DNA from: Coffea arabica
Lineage: Eukaryota; Streptophyta; Magnoliopsida; Gentianales; Rubiaceae
Length of the DNA stretch: 64,000 nucleotides
Assembly: GCF_036785885.1 (NCBI RefSeq)
Contig: NC_092312.1
Coordinates: 19,548,001-19,612,000, forward strand
Reading direction: 5' to 3'
Shown here: positions 22,467-34,606 of the stretch, piece after piece
Position numbering within the stretch: the first letter of the stretch is position 1
Layout: the number at the start of each line of letters is the position of its first letter
Made by a program: the position numbers and the translations under genes
Notes under the pieces: model-generated
What the model saw: only the letters and a program-made list of their open reading frames with translations
Databases searched by the model: none
What the model was told of the DNA's origin: nothing

Positions 22467-25186
22467 GGCTCTGTTTGGATTAACTGTTTTTGAAAGTGTT
22501 TTTCAAAAAATTTACAGTAACTATGTATATGAAAAACTTTTACTGTAAATATTTTTTGGATTATTTTTAGAGGTATTTTAAAAAATATTTTTGAGTATTT
22601 TTATAATTTACAATTTTTTTGAAATATTTTTTTTAAAAAATTTTACACGACCCACTACTATCCCCTCTCTCCTTTCTCTTCCTCTCCTTCTCCCCTCTAT
22701 TTCCTCCCCCTCCTCCTCCCTATTTCTTCTCCCTTCTCCCTTCTCCCCCCTCCTTTCCCCCAACTCCAAACCCCTCTCCTGCTCGCTGGTAGTGGTTGCG
22801 ATTTTAGTCACCACTCTAATTACGACCGTCTTGATCGCGGCTTTTGGACAGATTTAGATTTAATCATGACTAGGAAGGTTACGATCAGTCGAGGGGAAGG
22901 AAATTGAAGAACGGGGAAAGGGCAAAAAGAAAGGAGGAAAGAGAAGAAGAGAGAAGAGGAGGAAAAAGAGGAGAAATGAAGGAAAGATGGACGGAGAGAG
23001 AGAAGAGAGGTTGGTGGATGTGGGGGTGATAACGGTAAGGTGGTGGGCGTAGTGGTGGAAAGTGATGGATAGTTGTGTATTTTTTTGTATATTTGAAATT
23101 GTTTTTAATATGTTGTATAGATATGATATTTTTAGAGTTTTTTTGTTTGTGTATTATTGTAGCACTAGTGTTTTCACCCGTGCTATGCACGGGATTATAT
23201 TTCAAATTAAAATAATATTGTATATATATATTATGGTATAGAATAATAAATATATATATATATACTAAAAATTATAAAAAAATGATGCCTAATATTTTGA
23301 AAAAAATTTAATCTCTAATGTTTTACATGATAAAAGAATTGTTAGCGCATTTAAAGAGATGGTTAGGTTAGGTGGTAAGGTGAGAAGAGTTTTTTTTTAA
23401 AAAAGTCAATTTATCAATATCTAACAAAACATATTATGTTATACCCATATATCAATACTTATAATATAAAAAAATTAAATTATAACCAATTTATTTTCTT
23501 CCAATTTTAGAAAAAAAAATCTTTCTCCTATTTTGTGCCCCTATAATTGTTGACTGCATTTAGATTAGCATTTTTCATAAACTTTAACGTATATTTAAAA
23601 AAAAAATCTCCATAATATGTGTTTTAGAATTCTCAAAATTATTAAAAATCACCATCATTTCCCTCTTCTCTTACCCGCCACCTAGTCATCAGATGCCACC
23701 TACGACTTTCATATCTTCTATCATGGTACCACTTTCTCTATTTTTTTTTTTCATTTCTGTCATATCTCTGCAATTCCCTTTCTTCTTTTCCCCCTTCTTT
23801 GCTAATCCTTGTAACCCATATTTTTTCTTCAACATTTCTTGCCACTTTTCAACTTCTTAACATTTTCTTCCCTCCATCCTCCCCCTATACCTAACCTCTA
23901 AATTCATATCCCTGCAACCCAATATATTTAACTTTACCTATCATAATGAAAATCTAAAATTGAAAATTGATTACAATGGTTGCAATTATTAGTATCTAAA
24001 ATTAGAAATGAAAATTTGATAATATCTATAATATCCTCAAGTACTACAATCAATATATATATATTTAACATAGCAAATACATATTTACATATGAAGACAG
24101 CAATAAGAATACATAAATAATTAATGGTACCAAAAGTTATCCTTAGTGTTTTGGTTTTGCACTCTTATTCAAATCTAATGTCAAATTTGGGCCAGATATA
24201 TACAAATTAAGTAGTATTTTAGGGTTGAATGTTCTATATCTTTCTTTTAAACTATAATGCTACTTTTTAAAAATTTTTTGGTCGAAGTGATGTTGTTATT
24301 ATCATTATTTTTTTAATCAAAAATGAATATTTAAAAAAATCATGTTAAAAGGCTAGTAGTACTTTATTTTTTATTTAATGATTTCATAATTTGGATTTCA
24401 TGAATGGTATCATTCTTGATTTTTTAAATCCACAACATTATTTCATGAATATTTTTTTATTTAATTTTGCCCTTTTACTTAGGATTACTAAGTTAAAAGA
24501 TAAAATATTGTCATTTACTTTTTTACTTTGACTAAGTTTGGCAATACTTTCTTTTTGTTTACCCTCTCACTAATAAATTTCAAACCAAATTCCTATATAA
24601 GTGGAGTCACTACTTTTTTAAATTAGAAAGGCATGGAAGCCACTTCCTACTTAAGAAACTATTATTTGCACTTCATTTTTTATTATTTGCAATTCCACTA
24701 TTTGTTTTATCATTTAGTCTAATTAAAATTATATAACCAAAATGATTATTGAAGTGTGAATAACAAAAATGGAGTGTAAATAATCTTACTTATTTAAATT
24801 AATAAGAAAGCATGAAAAGATGTTATATTTGTTATCTCTTCTTATGGTCTTATAGAAGTTTTAATTGTTGTAGAATCATAAATAACGCAAGGCAATCGGA
24901 AATGTGATGGGTTGAAGTTCAAATAGGATAATATGCATATTAACCAACAATTTGAAATGAAAAGATTTTAAAAAGTAACCAACAATTTCAAATGTGAAGA
25001 GTAGATATGGAAGTTGAGAGAAATATATTTTATAAATTAAATTAAATGTGAAATGCTAGAAAAATGGAATTGATAGTGAGAAAATTCGTGGAGGCTTGTT
25101 GCTAAAAATTCCTTCTCAAATTTATATAGATATAGATTATATATGAAAAAATTACTTTTCAAAAAAGTCTCAATCAAAACAGAGCG
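22467..25186. mobile_element. PIF/Harbinger-like MITE split by a Helitron
   Basis: The left end GGCTCTGTTTGGATTAACTG (22467) is paired with an inverted right end AATCAAAACAGAGCG (to 25186). Subterminal TTTGAAAGTGTTTTTCA-like stretches match in inverted form. Removing the Helitron at 23165-25136 leaves about 748 bp. The interior has a pyrimidine-rich block (22660-22770), then a purine-rich block (22900-23050), the same layout as the element at 26138. A possible 3-bp duplication GTC flanks it, not the TTA/TAA usual for the superfamily. Confidence 0.6.
23165..25136 (-). mobile_element. Complete non-autonomous Helitron
   Basis: Read on the minus strand it starts TCTATATCTATATAAATTTG (25136). It ends with the hairpin CCCGTGCATAGCACGGG followed by TGAAAACACTAG (23165). 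The flanking bases are A and T, as required. It is 1972 bp. No Rep or helicase motif is visible and the open frames inside are short, so it is non-autonomous. Its 5' end is related to the elements at 5684 and 6303. Confidence 0.9.
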
Positions 25187-26137
25187 GTCTTCTTTCCATG
25201 TGCTCCCGGTCACTTCCTGACCTCATTGAGCGGCGATTGAGATCCAATTAGAATCAAGTTTTCGTGACACGTGTCATCTCTTCGCCAAGAGGAAACAATA
25301 ATGCAAGTTTGTGAAGAGGGAAATAATATACAAGTCATAAGGTCGCGACAGGTTTTAGGCATATTGGTTTTCTTTTCTCTCGGCAGATCCAGTTGCCAAA
25401 ACATTTATTAGTAACTAAAAAGTGTCATTAAATCATTATATTAACTTGGATTGTGCTCGCACCTTTCATGTGTTCCTCATGTTTTTTTTTGGTTCCTTTT
25501 TTGCCCTTTAATCCCCTCCTGCTTTTGGTGGTGAATCAGAGGACACCTGATTGAGATGGTGGCTATCACGGACTTTACTCGAATTTCTCAGCCAAGCATA
25601 ATGATAACGATCTGTACAGTTGTTGGAGACTACACGGGCATGCAACCCAATTAGTGGTCACCAATCACGATTAAGTAAAAGAAAAAGGATGATAGATCAA
25701 AAAGCTTGAAGAGTGATTGATGAAAGAGACGGAAGAGTTAGAGAAAGGAAAGGGATATTAATCTTAAACCCAACATTGATTATGATTTGGTTATTGCAAA
25801 TCGAGTCATAGTAATATATTGTGCATAGTGAATTTCTCAAAGTATGTATGGATGACTGGGGCGGAGAAGCTTCTTCGGGTTTGTTTGAACAGAGTATTAT
25901 TTGGAATAATTATTTTAATACTTTTTATGATGTAATGTATATGAAATAAAAAGTGATTAAAAATATAAAAAAGAAAGTTGAAAAATGTGTTTATAATACA
26001 AGAAAAATATTATTTAAAATAATTTGCTATCCAAACTTCTTTTGGGAAGAGACCCAAGTTTTTAGGGGTTAAAAAGGGGTACATTTTGGTATTCAAAATC
26101 CATTTGTGAAAGCGGTCATGGAAAGCGGCAGAACTTA
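25187..26137. other. Spacer between two MITEs
   Basis: I see no gene or further transposon ends here. The 64-codon minus-strand frame at 25210 has no family motif. Confidence 0.45.
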
Positions 26138-27165
26138 GGGCCTGTTTTGGAACCTGAATTTTTTGGAAGTTTGTCTAAAACTTTACTGTAGTGCACTGTA
26201 GAAATTTTTGAAAAAATTTTGTAGAAACTTTTTTAAGGTGAAAAACTTTTTTTCCTTTTCTTTTTTTTTCTTTCTTTTTCTCTTTCTCTTTCTTTTTCTT
26301 TCTTTCCTTTTTCTTTTCTTTTCTCTCTTCTTCTTCTTCTTCCTTCTCCCTCCCCCTTCCCTCCCCCATACCTCTGCCTTCCCAGTTCCCAGCAGCCATG
26401 GCCTGAAGGCCCTACCATTTTTTTTCTTTTCTTTCTTTTTCTCTCTCTTTTTCTTTTTCTTTCTTTCTTTCCTTTTTCTTTTATTTCCTCTCTTCTTCTT
26501 CTTCTTCCTTCCTTCCCCCCCTCTTCCCTCGCGGTACCAGACGAACCAGCAGCCCCTCTCCCCAAAATTTTTTTTTCGTTTTCTCTTCCCCTCTTCTCCC
26601 TCTCTGCTCCCCTCTCCCCCTCTACTCCCTTTCACCACCCCCTCTTCCTCCCGAAGCAGAGAACCAGTAGCCATGGCAGAATACAATTTTTTTTTTGTTT
26701 TTTCTCTCCCCCTCTCCTCCATCCCCCTATCCCATTCTCCTTCCCTCTCCTTCCCCCTCCCCTTTTGCCCAATTCGGTCGTTCGACTAGATCGCAGATGT
26801 GATCTAGTACCGTGCGACTAGAGACCAGAGAGGAAGCGGGAGGCTGGCTAGGGAGGGAAGGAGAGGGGAAGGGGGAGAGGGAGAAGGAAAAAAAAGGGGT
26901 AGGTTGGCGCCGGAATAGGTGGCCGGGGCCGGAAACAGCGGCGGAGGTGGTGGTGGCCGGCGGCGGAGGGATGGCCGGCGATGAAGGTGTGGTGGATAGG
27001 GGTGGGGGAGAAAGAAGAAGAAAAGAGGAAGTTTTTTGTGTATTAGATATTTTGAAGTGTGTAAGTTAAAAAATTTGATAAATTTTTTTGGATTTCTGTA
27101 ATTAAAGTTGTTAAAAAACTAGTAGCTAAAAAACTTGGTCAAAAAACTTGGTTCCAAAGAGGCCC
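26138..27165. mobile_element. PIF/Harbinger-like MITE with TTA target duplication
   Basis: The ends are GGGCCTGTTTTGGAACC and, inverted, GGTTCCAAAGAGGCCC, flanked by TTA on both sides (26135-26137 and 27166-27168). It is 1028 bp. Inside, long pyrimidine tracts (26248-26388, 26415-26525, 26570-26770) are followed by a purine- and GGC-rich part (26820-27040). No transposase is encoded. The long open frames on both strands here are products of the low-complexity tracts. Confidence 0.85.
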
Positions 27166-27168
27166 TTA

Positions 27169-29735
27169 ATTTGAGCTAGAGTCGGCTGATATTTCACGTT
27201 TCGGGTCACGTCTCATCTATGGTGCAAAAAGTGGATTCATCCGTGCAGGGCAGGGCAGGGCAGGAAGAAGTAATGCTTGAATAGCATGGCATGATTGTAA
27301 TTGAAATAATGAATTTTGAGATTTGGTTGTTTTGAGAATATGTTGGAGTTTAATTATTATTGTCAATCCATGTAATATCGGGTGAAAATTTGGTTAACCG
27401 TATACAAAAGCATTTTGCATTACTTATTGATAAGTCTGTTTAACTAAAGTCTTATTTACCTAACTGATAAGTTAGTTTAAAAAAAATTATTTTTATACCT
27501 AAAATTTAAGACTCACAGTCTCACACTACTGTCTCAGGAAAATGAGAAAAAAGAAAAAAGGAAAAAAAAAACAGCACTTCACGATAATTCGCTCGGGATT
27601 CCCGTTCATCACGAGGCCCGGTGTGTTGTTAAGCTAACCGCACCGATAGCTTTCACCGGCGGGCTGCCGTATCTGAATTGGGCCCCAATTGACGGGGAAA
27701 AGATGCTCATGCTGAGTTGTCTTGTTAATACTTCTGCCGACGTCTCCTCCTGTGTCCGGTCCGGTGGAGGGTCCATCCCTTCTGACGTTTGATGCACGTA
27801 TTATTGGACGGTGACTTGAACGGCGTGAATGAGTTCCCAATCCTCTGCTATCACAGCACTCCATTATATATATTATTAATTTGATTTTGACCCAACAAAC
27901 CTGCCGTGCCGGCTGTTACCTAAATTGCTCTGTTTCATGAAAAGTCTTGCTTTCAACGTGCCCCGTTTTGAACTGTGTCGTTTTACTTTTATCGAGTACG
28001 CCGTGCTGGGAAAGAGTTTCAAATAATTTCTTCTTTGGACTGGATTTCTGGTGCAGTGTACACCGTGCAGCCGTACCGCAGCTTTGGAGTATTCATGCAT
28101 GCATCAAATCGCGGAGAATTTTTCGTTTTCAATTTGTGTTGGATACGACTAATAATGTCGACGGCTCATAATGTCCCGTACCAAACAAACGGGAAAAAGG
28201 AGTGCCAAACCAGCAAAAGTTTGTACTCCAATTATTGAAGAAACATGCACGCGCAAGAAAAAGGTTGTAAGTTTCTGTTCTGTACGAGTGTACGTACGTA
28301 GGTGCGTGGATCACATGCCTCGACGTTGTCCGCTTCAGACCAATTGAAATACTACTACTAATTCTCATACTACCCTTTGGTAGCATAAACTCCTATAAAC
28401 TAATGGTTTCGTAAATTTGAATTTGTCATCGTATATAATTAATTAAGTTGACATAAAATTCACCATTACAATGAAACTGTGATAACTTACGTTAAATTTA
28501 TAAAGGATCATATAAACTGATTGAATTGGACAAAACTCAACTTATGAAGCCGCGATCTTTATAGTCATTGATTTGGACTTTATGTTTGGATTTATGATAT
28601 TTCATCCCACATCTTTTGGAAAAGAAAAATATTATTATAAATCAATGCTCAAGTAGAGTCTGATCACTGAAGTTTAACTTGAGAGATTCATTTTGGATTT
28701 GTGACGGAGGTCAGATAGTTGACCTTGTTTGTTGAGATGCTAGAATTTTGCAGACTTGGCATAATTTATGTCGTCAAAGTGCGGTCGGGTAAACAGAGCA
28801 AGACTTGCTAGTTTACCAATACAACATGATTCGATATTTTTTTCAACGTCACATTTAAGTTCTGAAGACTTAGCATCCACAACAGTTAAGTTCTGAAGAT
28901 TTCCTATATATATATATAAAGGAGTTGATGTTTGACTGTTGATTATTTTTCATCTAATCTTTTTAAGGGCAATTTAGGTAACATTTAGGCATAATACAAC
29001 TGATCCAGCTTCGAGTGCAAGCATGCTGTGTTCGTTGCTGTGAGTTGACAAGCGTACCTTTGGTGGAATGATGATTACATTCTCAAATTCTGCTTATCTG
29101 GCTGTAGTGATAGTTTTACCCTTTTAGCCATCCACTAGGTCTCTTGTTAAGATAGAGAGGTAGTTGGGTGAACTTGGAACTATTGCAAACGCTGAGTCAA
29201 GCAATTGAGCTTGTGCAAAGAGCACGACTAATTAAATTCAATAACTGAAGCATCATTAAGACAATATGAATTCGTTAAGATAATGATTAATTGACTACTC
29301 TATGGTGGAGGTGTAACAATAGATGTTTTCCTCTCCTGAACTTCCGCATGTGCAATTGAACTCATACAAAGAGTTGGGTGAATAGAATGAGCAATTATGA
29401 CATCTTTAAGATGGGAGTAATGCATGAGAGATGAGGAATCTCTTGGAAAGCATCTTTGAAGCTTAAATGCAAAACTTTTCCCCTTCTGTTGCATTTGTTG
29501 AGCAGATTTTTGAAAAACTTTGCTAACAAAAGGATTGTTAATACAAAACATGATTGGTTCAGTTGATTGTGGTTCATACCATTGGTGGTTGTTCCTCTTT
29601 CCCTTTCCCTTTCCTTTCCTTATGTTTTCCGTTTCAATTATTCATGAAAATATGCTTATTTAGCTACTCTCCTTCCTCTTATGTTCCTTGATAAAATTTG
29701 TTAAAGTTTGTCTTTTGTTATTTAAGTTCTTTTAT
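27169..29735. other. Intergenic stretch, no gene recognised
   Basis: It contains a short GGGCA repeat at about 27246-27262 and a (TA)n run near 28905. Part of 27600-27800 is GC-richer than its surroundings, but no protein family is recognisable. Confidence 0.45.
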
Positions 29736-29972
29736 ATAATATTATATATTATTATAAATTTTATATTATATAATAATATATAAATTTTTCCGAATTCGGT
29801 GAAATCGGTGAAATCGGAATTTACCGAATTCCGAATTGAATTCGGTACGAATTCGAATTCGGAATTGGTGAATTCGAAATCGAATTCGGTCGAATTACCA
29901 GGTACCAAAATTTCGAAAAATTTCGAATTCAAACTTCCGAATTACCGAATTCGAATTCGATGCACACCCCTA
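29736..29972. mobile_element. Probable truncated hAT-type MITE, GAATTC-rich
   Basis: An AT-only core (29736-29788) is followed by an array of CGAATTCGG-like palindromic units. It ends CGATGCACACCCCTA, the complement of the TAGGGGTGTGCA terminus common in plant hAT MITEs. I do not see the matching left end, so it is probably truncated. The open frames on both strands are by-products of the repeat. Confidence 0.55.
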
Positions 29973-31777
29973 CTTGTTACATATGTATGATAAGATATCA
30001 ATGGGTTTTTCTTTTTTTTGGAATCTGCTTTTGTTTAATTGTTTCAGTCTTGGTGGAAAGCATGTTTAACTAATCATTGGATATTGATGATCCCACTGTT
30101 TAGCATGTTTGCTTTTCAAAACACTCAAGTCAAGTATTATTTAGTCTTTATTTTATAGTAGTAGATATGCAAATCAAAAAACTATAATACCAATGTGATA
30201 TCATCACTTTAGTAGCCTTGATCTCCTCTTTTTTCACGGTACTAGGTTCCCTCATTTTTAAGAAAATAGTGTTTTAATTCTATACAAAATCATGCTTTAT
30301 GTCATAGTAAATTTATCGATTAAAACACTTACTTGTTATGAAAGACGAGTTCTATACATTTAGAAAACTAAATTTAGAGCATTACACACTGATGATTCTC
30401 TTTTACATTGTTCCATGTTCTTTTCAGCTGAATATTACAAATTTATTGATTGCTACTCCAATTACTCCTTCACAACTTCCCTAGTAGCATTCATAAAAGG
30501 TTGAAGTGATGAAGGTGTTACATTATGGGTTGATTTTAACTAGGGATATTCCATTTCAAGTACTAAACTCGCCTTAGTTGACCAATAAATGAAGTATCGA
30601 GAAAATTCTAGAATGCAATTAAGGTAGCATACAGTTAGTACAGTACAACTATATCATTAATTTAATATATTTTTCGAACAATTTGTATTTAACAAGTGGT
30701 GTAGTAATTAACCTGGCAGCACTCTAGAATCCCCAAATTGCTTCTCAAATTTCTCATACAATTCAAAGAACGGTCCCCACTCTTGGACTAACCCAGAATG
30801 AATTCTCCGAAATCTGGACCTTAGAAGACAACAGGACAAAAAAGCTAAGAAGTATTATATTTCTTTCTTTTTTTTTTGGGAAGGGTGCTTGAAAATCGTT
30901 ATTTTATGACTCTGGGAAAATTCTCATCTGCCATCTCTTTAAGGGTAATTTCGAAAGGAAAAAAGTTGGAATACCATTCATTTTGCTGAGTGTACAAATT
31001 AATGTTGTGGCGTGCACTCTTCGACACAATTTGACAATTATACCCTTGCTATGTAATTGATTTGCATTACAAGCGATAAGCAGATTGTTAAATGCTGCTT
31101 ATGAGTGGAAAGTGACCATTCCATATTACAATTAAGATGTGTTTAAGATAACATTAATGTGTGAGGATTGTTTAAGATAACAATTCCAGTACTCATTGGT
31201 TTGGACTTTTTGTTCGGATTCACTTGGGTTTATGATATTCCATTCCACGTTGAAAAAGTGAAGTTATATGAACCGATGCTTAAGATGGATGTGGTATCCA
31301 TAGGGTGGGTTTCAAAAAATCGTTCATCGAGGCAAATCGTTTTCATGAATGCCTTTGGACGGTATGAGCACTCCTCTTTACTTATTATTATGTTTCAAAC
31401 TTGAAGAGCACATTTTTTATTTGGTTTTTTGTGGCATGAATACTTGACGATCCAATTAGTCAAGTTGCAAAGAGGGGTGGTGAGAAATGAAAATCTAAAT
31501 GTCTAATGGGTGCCCATTTCATGTGTCGTATTTTTAGAAATGTAAGATTAATTAGAAAAAATAAATAAATACAATGGAGGATATATAGGTATAATTAAAT
31601 AGAAAAAAATATGTAAATACAAAGGAGGGCAACAATTGTTACTCTGAGCATATCCATGATAAGGAAGGGTAATAATTATTAGGTGATTAAGGTCCACATA
31701 CTCCGTATAGTTCAGTAGTTCACAACAATCTTCACTCTTCACTGCATTGGATTTGTGAAAGACGAGGCAGTTGTTGA
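29973..31777. other. Intergenic stretch, no gene recognised
   Basis: AT-rich DNA without supported genes. A segment at 31186-31255 loosely resembles 28566-28640 (both contain TTTGGACTTT and TTTATGATATT), perhaps remnants of an old repeat. Confidence 0.4.
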
Positions 31778-33699
31778 TTAGCTGCTCCAAAAGCGTCGAT
31801 GCCTGTAGTAATTAATCAAGGAATGGGAGGAGGAGGAGGAGGAGGAGGAGGAGGAGGAGGAGGAGGAATCAGAAGAATCAACAAGAAATGCTTTGAGATG
31901 TTTGTTAAATTCCTTAGGCTTTTCCAAGTTGACGCCATGTCCTGCATGTTTAATCACCTCAATTCGAGCATTTTCCCCAATATGCCTGCTCATGGATATG
32001 ATATTTTTTCCTCAATTCCCAAGTCACATAACACAGAATTAATTTGTAATTGTACATAAAGGTCACTCCTCCATTTAACTGGACGGAAACAAATAGCTAG
32101 TTGAAGCACGGATGCACATTGAAAGGTTAAATTTTACCTTTTCATTCTGTGACCCAATTCCACGGGGAAGATTTGATCCTGCTCCCCCCATATGATCAAT
32201 GTGGGCTGTTTCAAATATGATACCATTCGGAATCAAGAAAGAAATTAGTCCGTCTAGAAAGCTTTTAGAAAGATTGAAGTTGCGGGTGTCAGATGGATTC
32301 AGTCATGATAGCAGAAAATTCCAACCTATAGCACCATCCATTATATTTTAGGAAGACTCAAACCTGTGTGATTCTGGGAATCTTTGAGAGCTGTCGATCT
32401 TCGAGTATGTTTTTTATGAGTTCCCTCTTCTCTTTTACGTGGTCTGTGCACATTACCTGCCCATGCAACAAACAATATCATCGCCAAATTGAAAATTGAA
32501 GTGTTTAAATGCTGCAATGAAGTAATTAAGCGGCATGCATCTAAACGAGCATGACAAATTTCAACCGGTTATCCTATTTTTGGAAGGGTATATATATATA
32601 TATATATTCCTATCACTCATTTTAACCTTTCAATGCGCATCCGGGCTTCAGCTAGCTATTTGTTTCCATCTAAGATCGAGGAATAACCTTTATGTACTGC
32701 TACAAATTAATTCTGTGAATATGACGTGGGCAGAATGTTGTGTAGTAATTAAGGTCATGTAAAGATGTTTCTCTCTTCTTCTTGGCTTGTTAAACATATA
32801 TAGTGCATGGCTAGTTGTCCGGTCCCGGTGGGAATGCAACACTGGTTTCTTGTCACAAGGGCTCATTTCTTCTTTAGTTGCCGGTAGTCGCAGAGTTGGG
32901 AATTAGAGTCTCAATGCCGTGCGCTTAAATTTCCAAATCCTTTGATAGGCATTTTGGACAAAATTATGATGGAACGATTTCCAGAGTTTTTCTTTTCTTC
33001 TCTTTTTTGTTGGAGAAAGGGAAATGCATAAACCTTTGACATGCACAGAGAGAGAGAGAACGAGGCTAGGCTTACATCAATAAAATCTGTAAGGAAGCAC
33101 GAGGGGACTCTTTTGACAGGCTTGGCGAATGAAAGATTCATCAGTTCCCTAAGTTTATCCGGGGTCTGGGGCACCAAAACGTTAGCAGCCTCGTCTAAAT
33201 CCGGAACCGGGAACAGACCCTCCTCCATATCCTTCTCCTCCGAGCAAACACCAGTGCAACATAGCACCAATTTCTCTATTGCCTCGGGAAACTGTACCGC
33301 CATGCTGTACCCTACAAACCCGCCATAACTTATGCCCACCAAGTTCATCTTTTGTACCCCGTGCACCTCCATCAGTTTCATGACACATTGTGCCTGGAAT
33401 GCCTCCGTTCTCTCGGGACTCTTGGTCGAGGATTCGCCAAAAAAGAGGAGATCAGGGACGTAGATGTTGAACTTTGGCACGAGGTGGCGGAGATGCTCCC
33501 GGTATTGCCACATTGCATTGGCTCCAAAGCCATGCAGCAGCAGAAGATTAGGTTTCGATGGTTTGACCGTTTTTGGCACCCAACAATGCATGAAGGTCCC
33601 AACCCCAAAATCTGTCGTGACAGATTTGAGGCCAGTGTAGGCGAAAAAGGACCTATAAAACCAATCTGTCGATGCTGTGAAGCTAATGCATCCTGCCAT
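31778..33699 (-). CDS. Alpha/beta-fold hydrolase (lipase/esterase-like)
   Basis: The gene encodes 330 residues in four exons: 33076-33699, 32364-32456, 32138-32205 and 31778-31985, all GT-AG and in frame. The fold is clear: oxyanion motif LLLLHGFGA (about 53-60), nucleophile elbow VGISYGG with Ser about 124, acid in WGEQDQIF (Asp about 249) and His about 278 in HAGHGVN. All three catalytic residues are present. It belongs to the plant hydrolases often annotated as monoacylglycerol-lipase-like; the substrate cannot be told. The end is odd: after KAFLVDSSD comes a run of 14 serines encoded by a TCC microsatellite, then HSLINYYRHRRFWSS. Relatives usually stop near the start of that tail, so the C-terminus is an extension. 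Confidence 0.93.
31826..31867. repeat. (GGA)n microsatellite coding for polyserine
   Basis: This is a run of about 14 GGA/GAG triplets, read as TCC/TCT serine codons by the minus-strand hydrolase gene. Length change would alter the protein tail in steps of one residue. Confidence 0.9.
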
Positions 33700-33832
33700 C
33701 TATGTCAAAACACAAAGGTTTCAGGCTCTTCCAAAAATGTTTTTGGGTATCTCCTAGAATTTTTGTGGAATTCCTCTATCAAGACAAACAAAGAAATTGT
33801 AGCTTCAGTGGATGAGAATGGCTATAATTTAG

Positions 33833-33940
33833 CACGTGAAACACTTCGGATCCTCGGCCTCACAACCAAGTCTCACGACTGGTTACTACTCTGCCACGCC
33901 GTTATAATCACGTGCGTTTTCAACTTTTATATTTCCCAAT
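33833..33940 (-). promoter_or_regulatory. Candidate hydrolase promoter: TATA and two G-boxes
   Basis: A TATA-like ATATAAAAG lies on the minus strand at about 33924-33932, some 225 bases before the start codon. CACGTG G-boxes occur at 33833-33838 and 33909-33914. G-boxes bind bZIP and bHLH factors (light, abscisic acid or jasmonate responses). The two sites are seen; their use is inferred. Confidence 0.45.
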
Positions 33941-34008
33941 CCCCCTAAAAGTCCAATCCAGCTTTATATTCCCGATTCTCCTAAAAGTCCAACCCGGCTT
34001 TGGCTCGT
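33934..34008. repeat. Tandem duplication, 37-bp unit
   Basis: Two units share CCTAAAAGTCCAAYCCRGCTTT and lie just upstream of the candidate TATA box of the hydrolase gene. Confidence 0.7.
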
Positions 34009-34125
34009 ATTCCTCAATTAAGCAAAGTCAAAACCGATACTTGATGTAATTAATTATTAGAAATATCTAAATTAACATAATGTGTCTTTTCCAATTCCAC
34101 AGAACCAATAGGAGGAGAAAATCCC

Positions 34126-34147
34126 CTCTCTCTCTCTCTCTCTCTCT
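34126..34147. repeat. (CT)n microsatellite
   Basis: A run of CT dinucleotides in the spacer upstream of the hydrolase gene. Confidence 0.8.
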
Positions 34148-34448
34148 TTTTAATCTCCAATATTTGTTTATGAAACAGTTGTAATTGCGTCCAAATTTTG
34201 CAGAAAAGATAGATTTTGAATTGAATCACAATTGCAATTCTTGATTTAACATATTGACCAAACTAATTATTCTTAGGAAAAATGGTTCAAAAGGTTCTTT
34301 ACATTTTGTAGAATGATTTTTTTATCCCCCACTTTTAAAAGTGTAATTTTACGTCACTTACAAATTCATATTGATCAAATTTAGTTCCTATCTGGAGTTT
34401 CAACTAACTTTTGATCGGAATCCACTTTGTGTCTTGCATCGATTAATG

Positions 34449-34606
34449 TTACCATTCTGACGTCCCTTGTTTTCCTTGATATCATTGATTAATTGTTCAT
34501 TATTGTTTACTAGTTGAATGGATACCCTATGTTTGCCATTCTAATGTCCATTGTTATCCTTGATATCATGGATTAACTGTTCATTATTGTTTACTAGTTG
34601 AATGGA
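34449..34606. repeat. Tandem duplication, 84-bp unit
   Basis: Two adjacent units run from TTACCATTCT/TTGCCATTCT to the shared end TACTAGTTGAATGGA, with roughly ten differences. There is no coding potential. Confidence 0.75.

Noticed and set aside
26183-26789. Long open frames on both strands (Lys/Arg/Glu-rich and Phe/Ser/Leu-rich)
   Set aside because: They arise from the pyrimidine/purine tracts of a MITE; composition is low-complexity and opposite strands mirror each other.
27600-27864. GC-richer stretch with overlapping minus-strand frames
   Set aside because: No family motif, no splice-supported extension; could be a gene relic but nothing shows which.
29736-29990. Open frames on both strands in the GAATTC-rich block
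   Set aside because: By-products of palindromic short repeats.
31168-31404. 78-codon frame in an AT-rich spacer
   Set aside because: No motif; part resembles another spacer segment at 28566, so likely an old repeat.
33352-33948. 198-codon plus-strand frame
   Set aside because: Antisense of the hydrolase first exon, which has clear catalytic motifs on the other strand.
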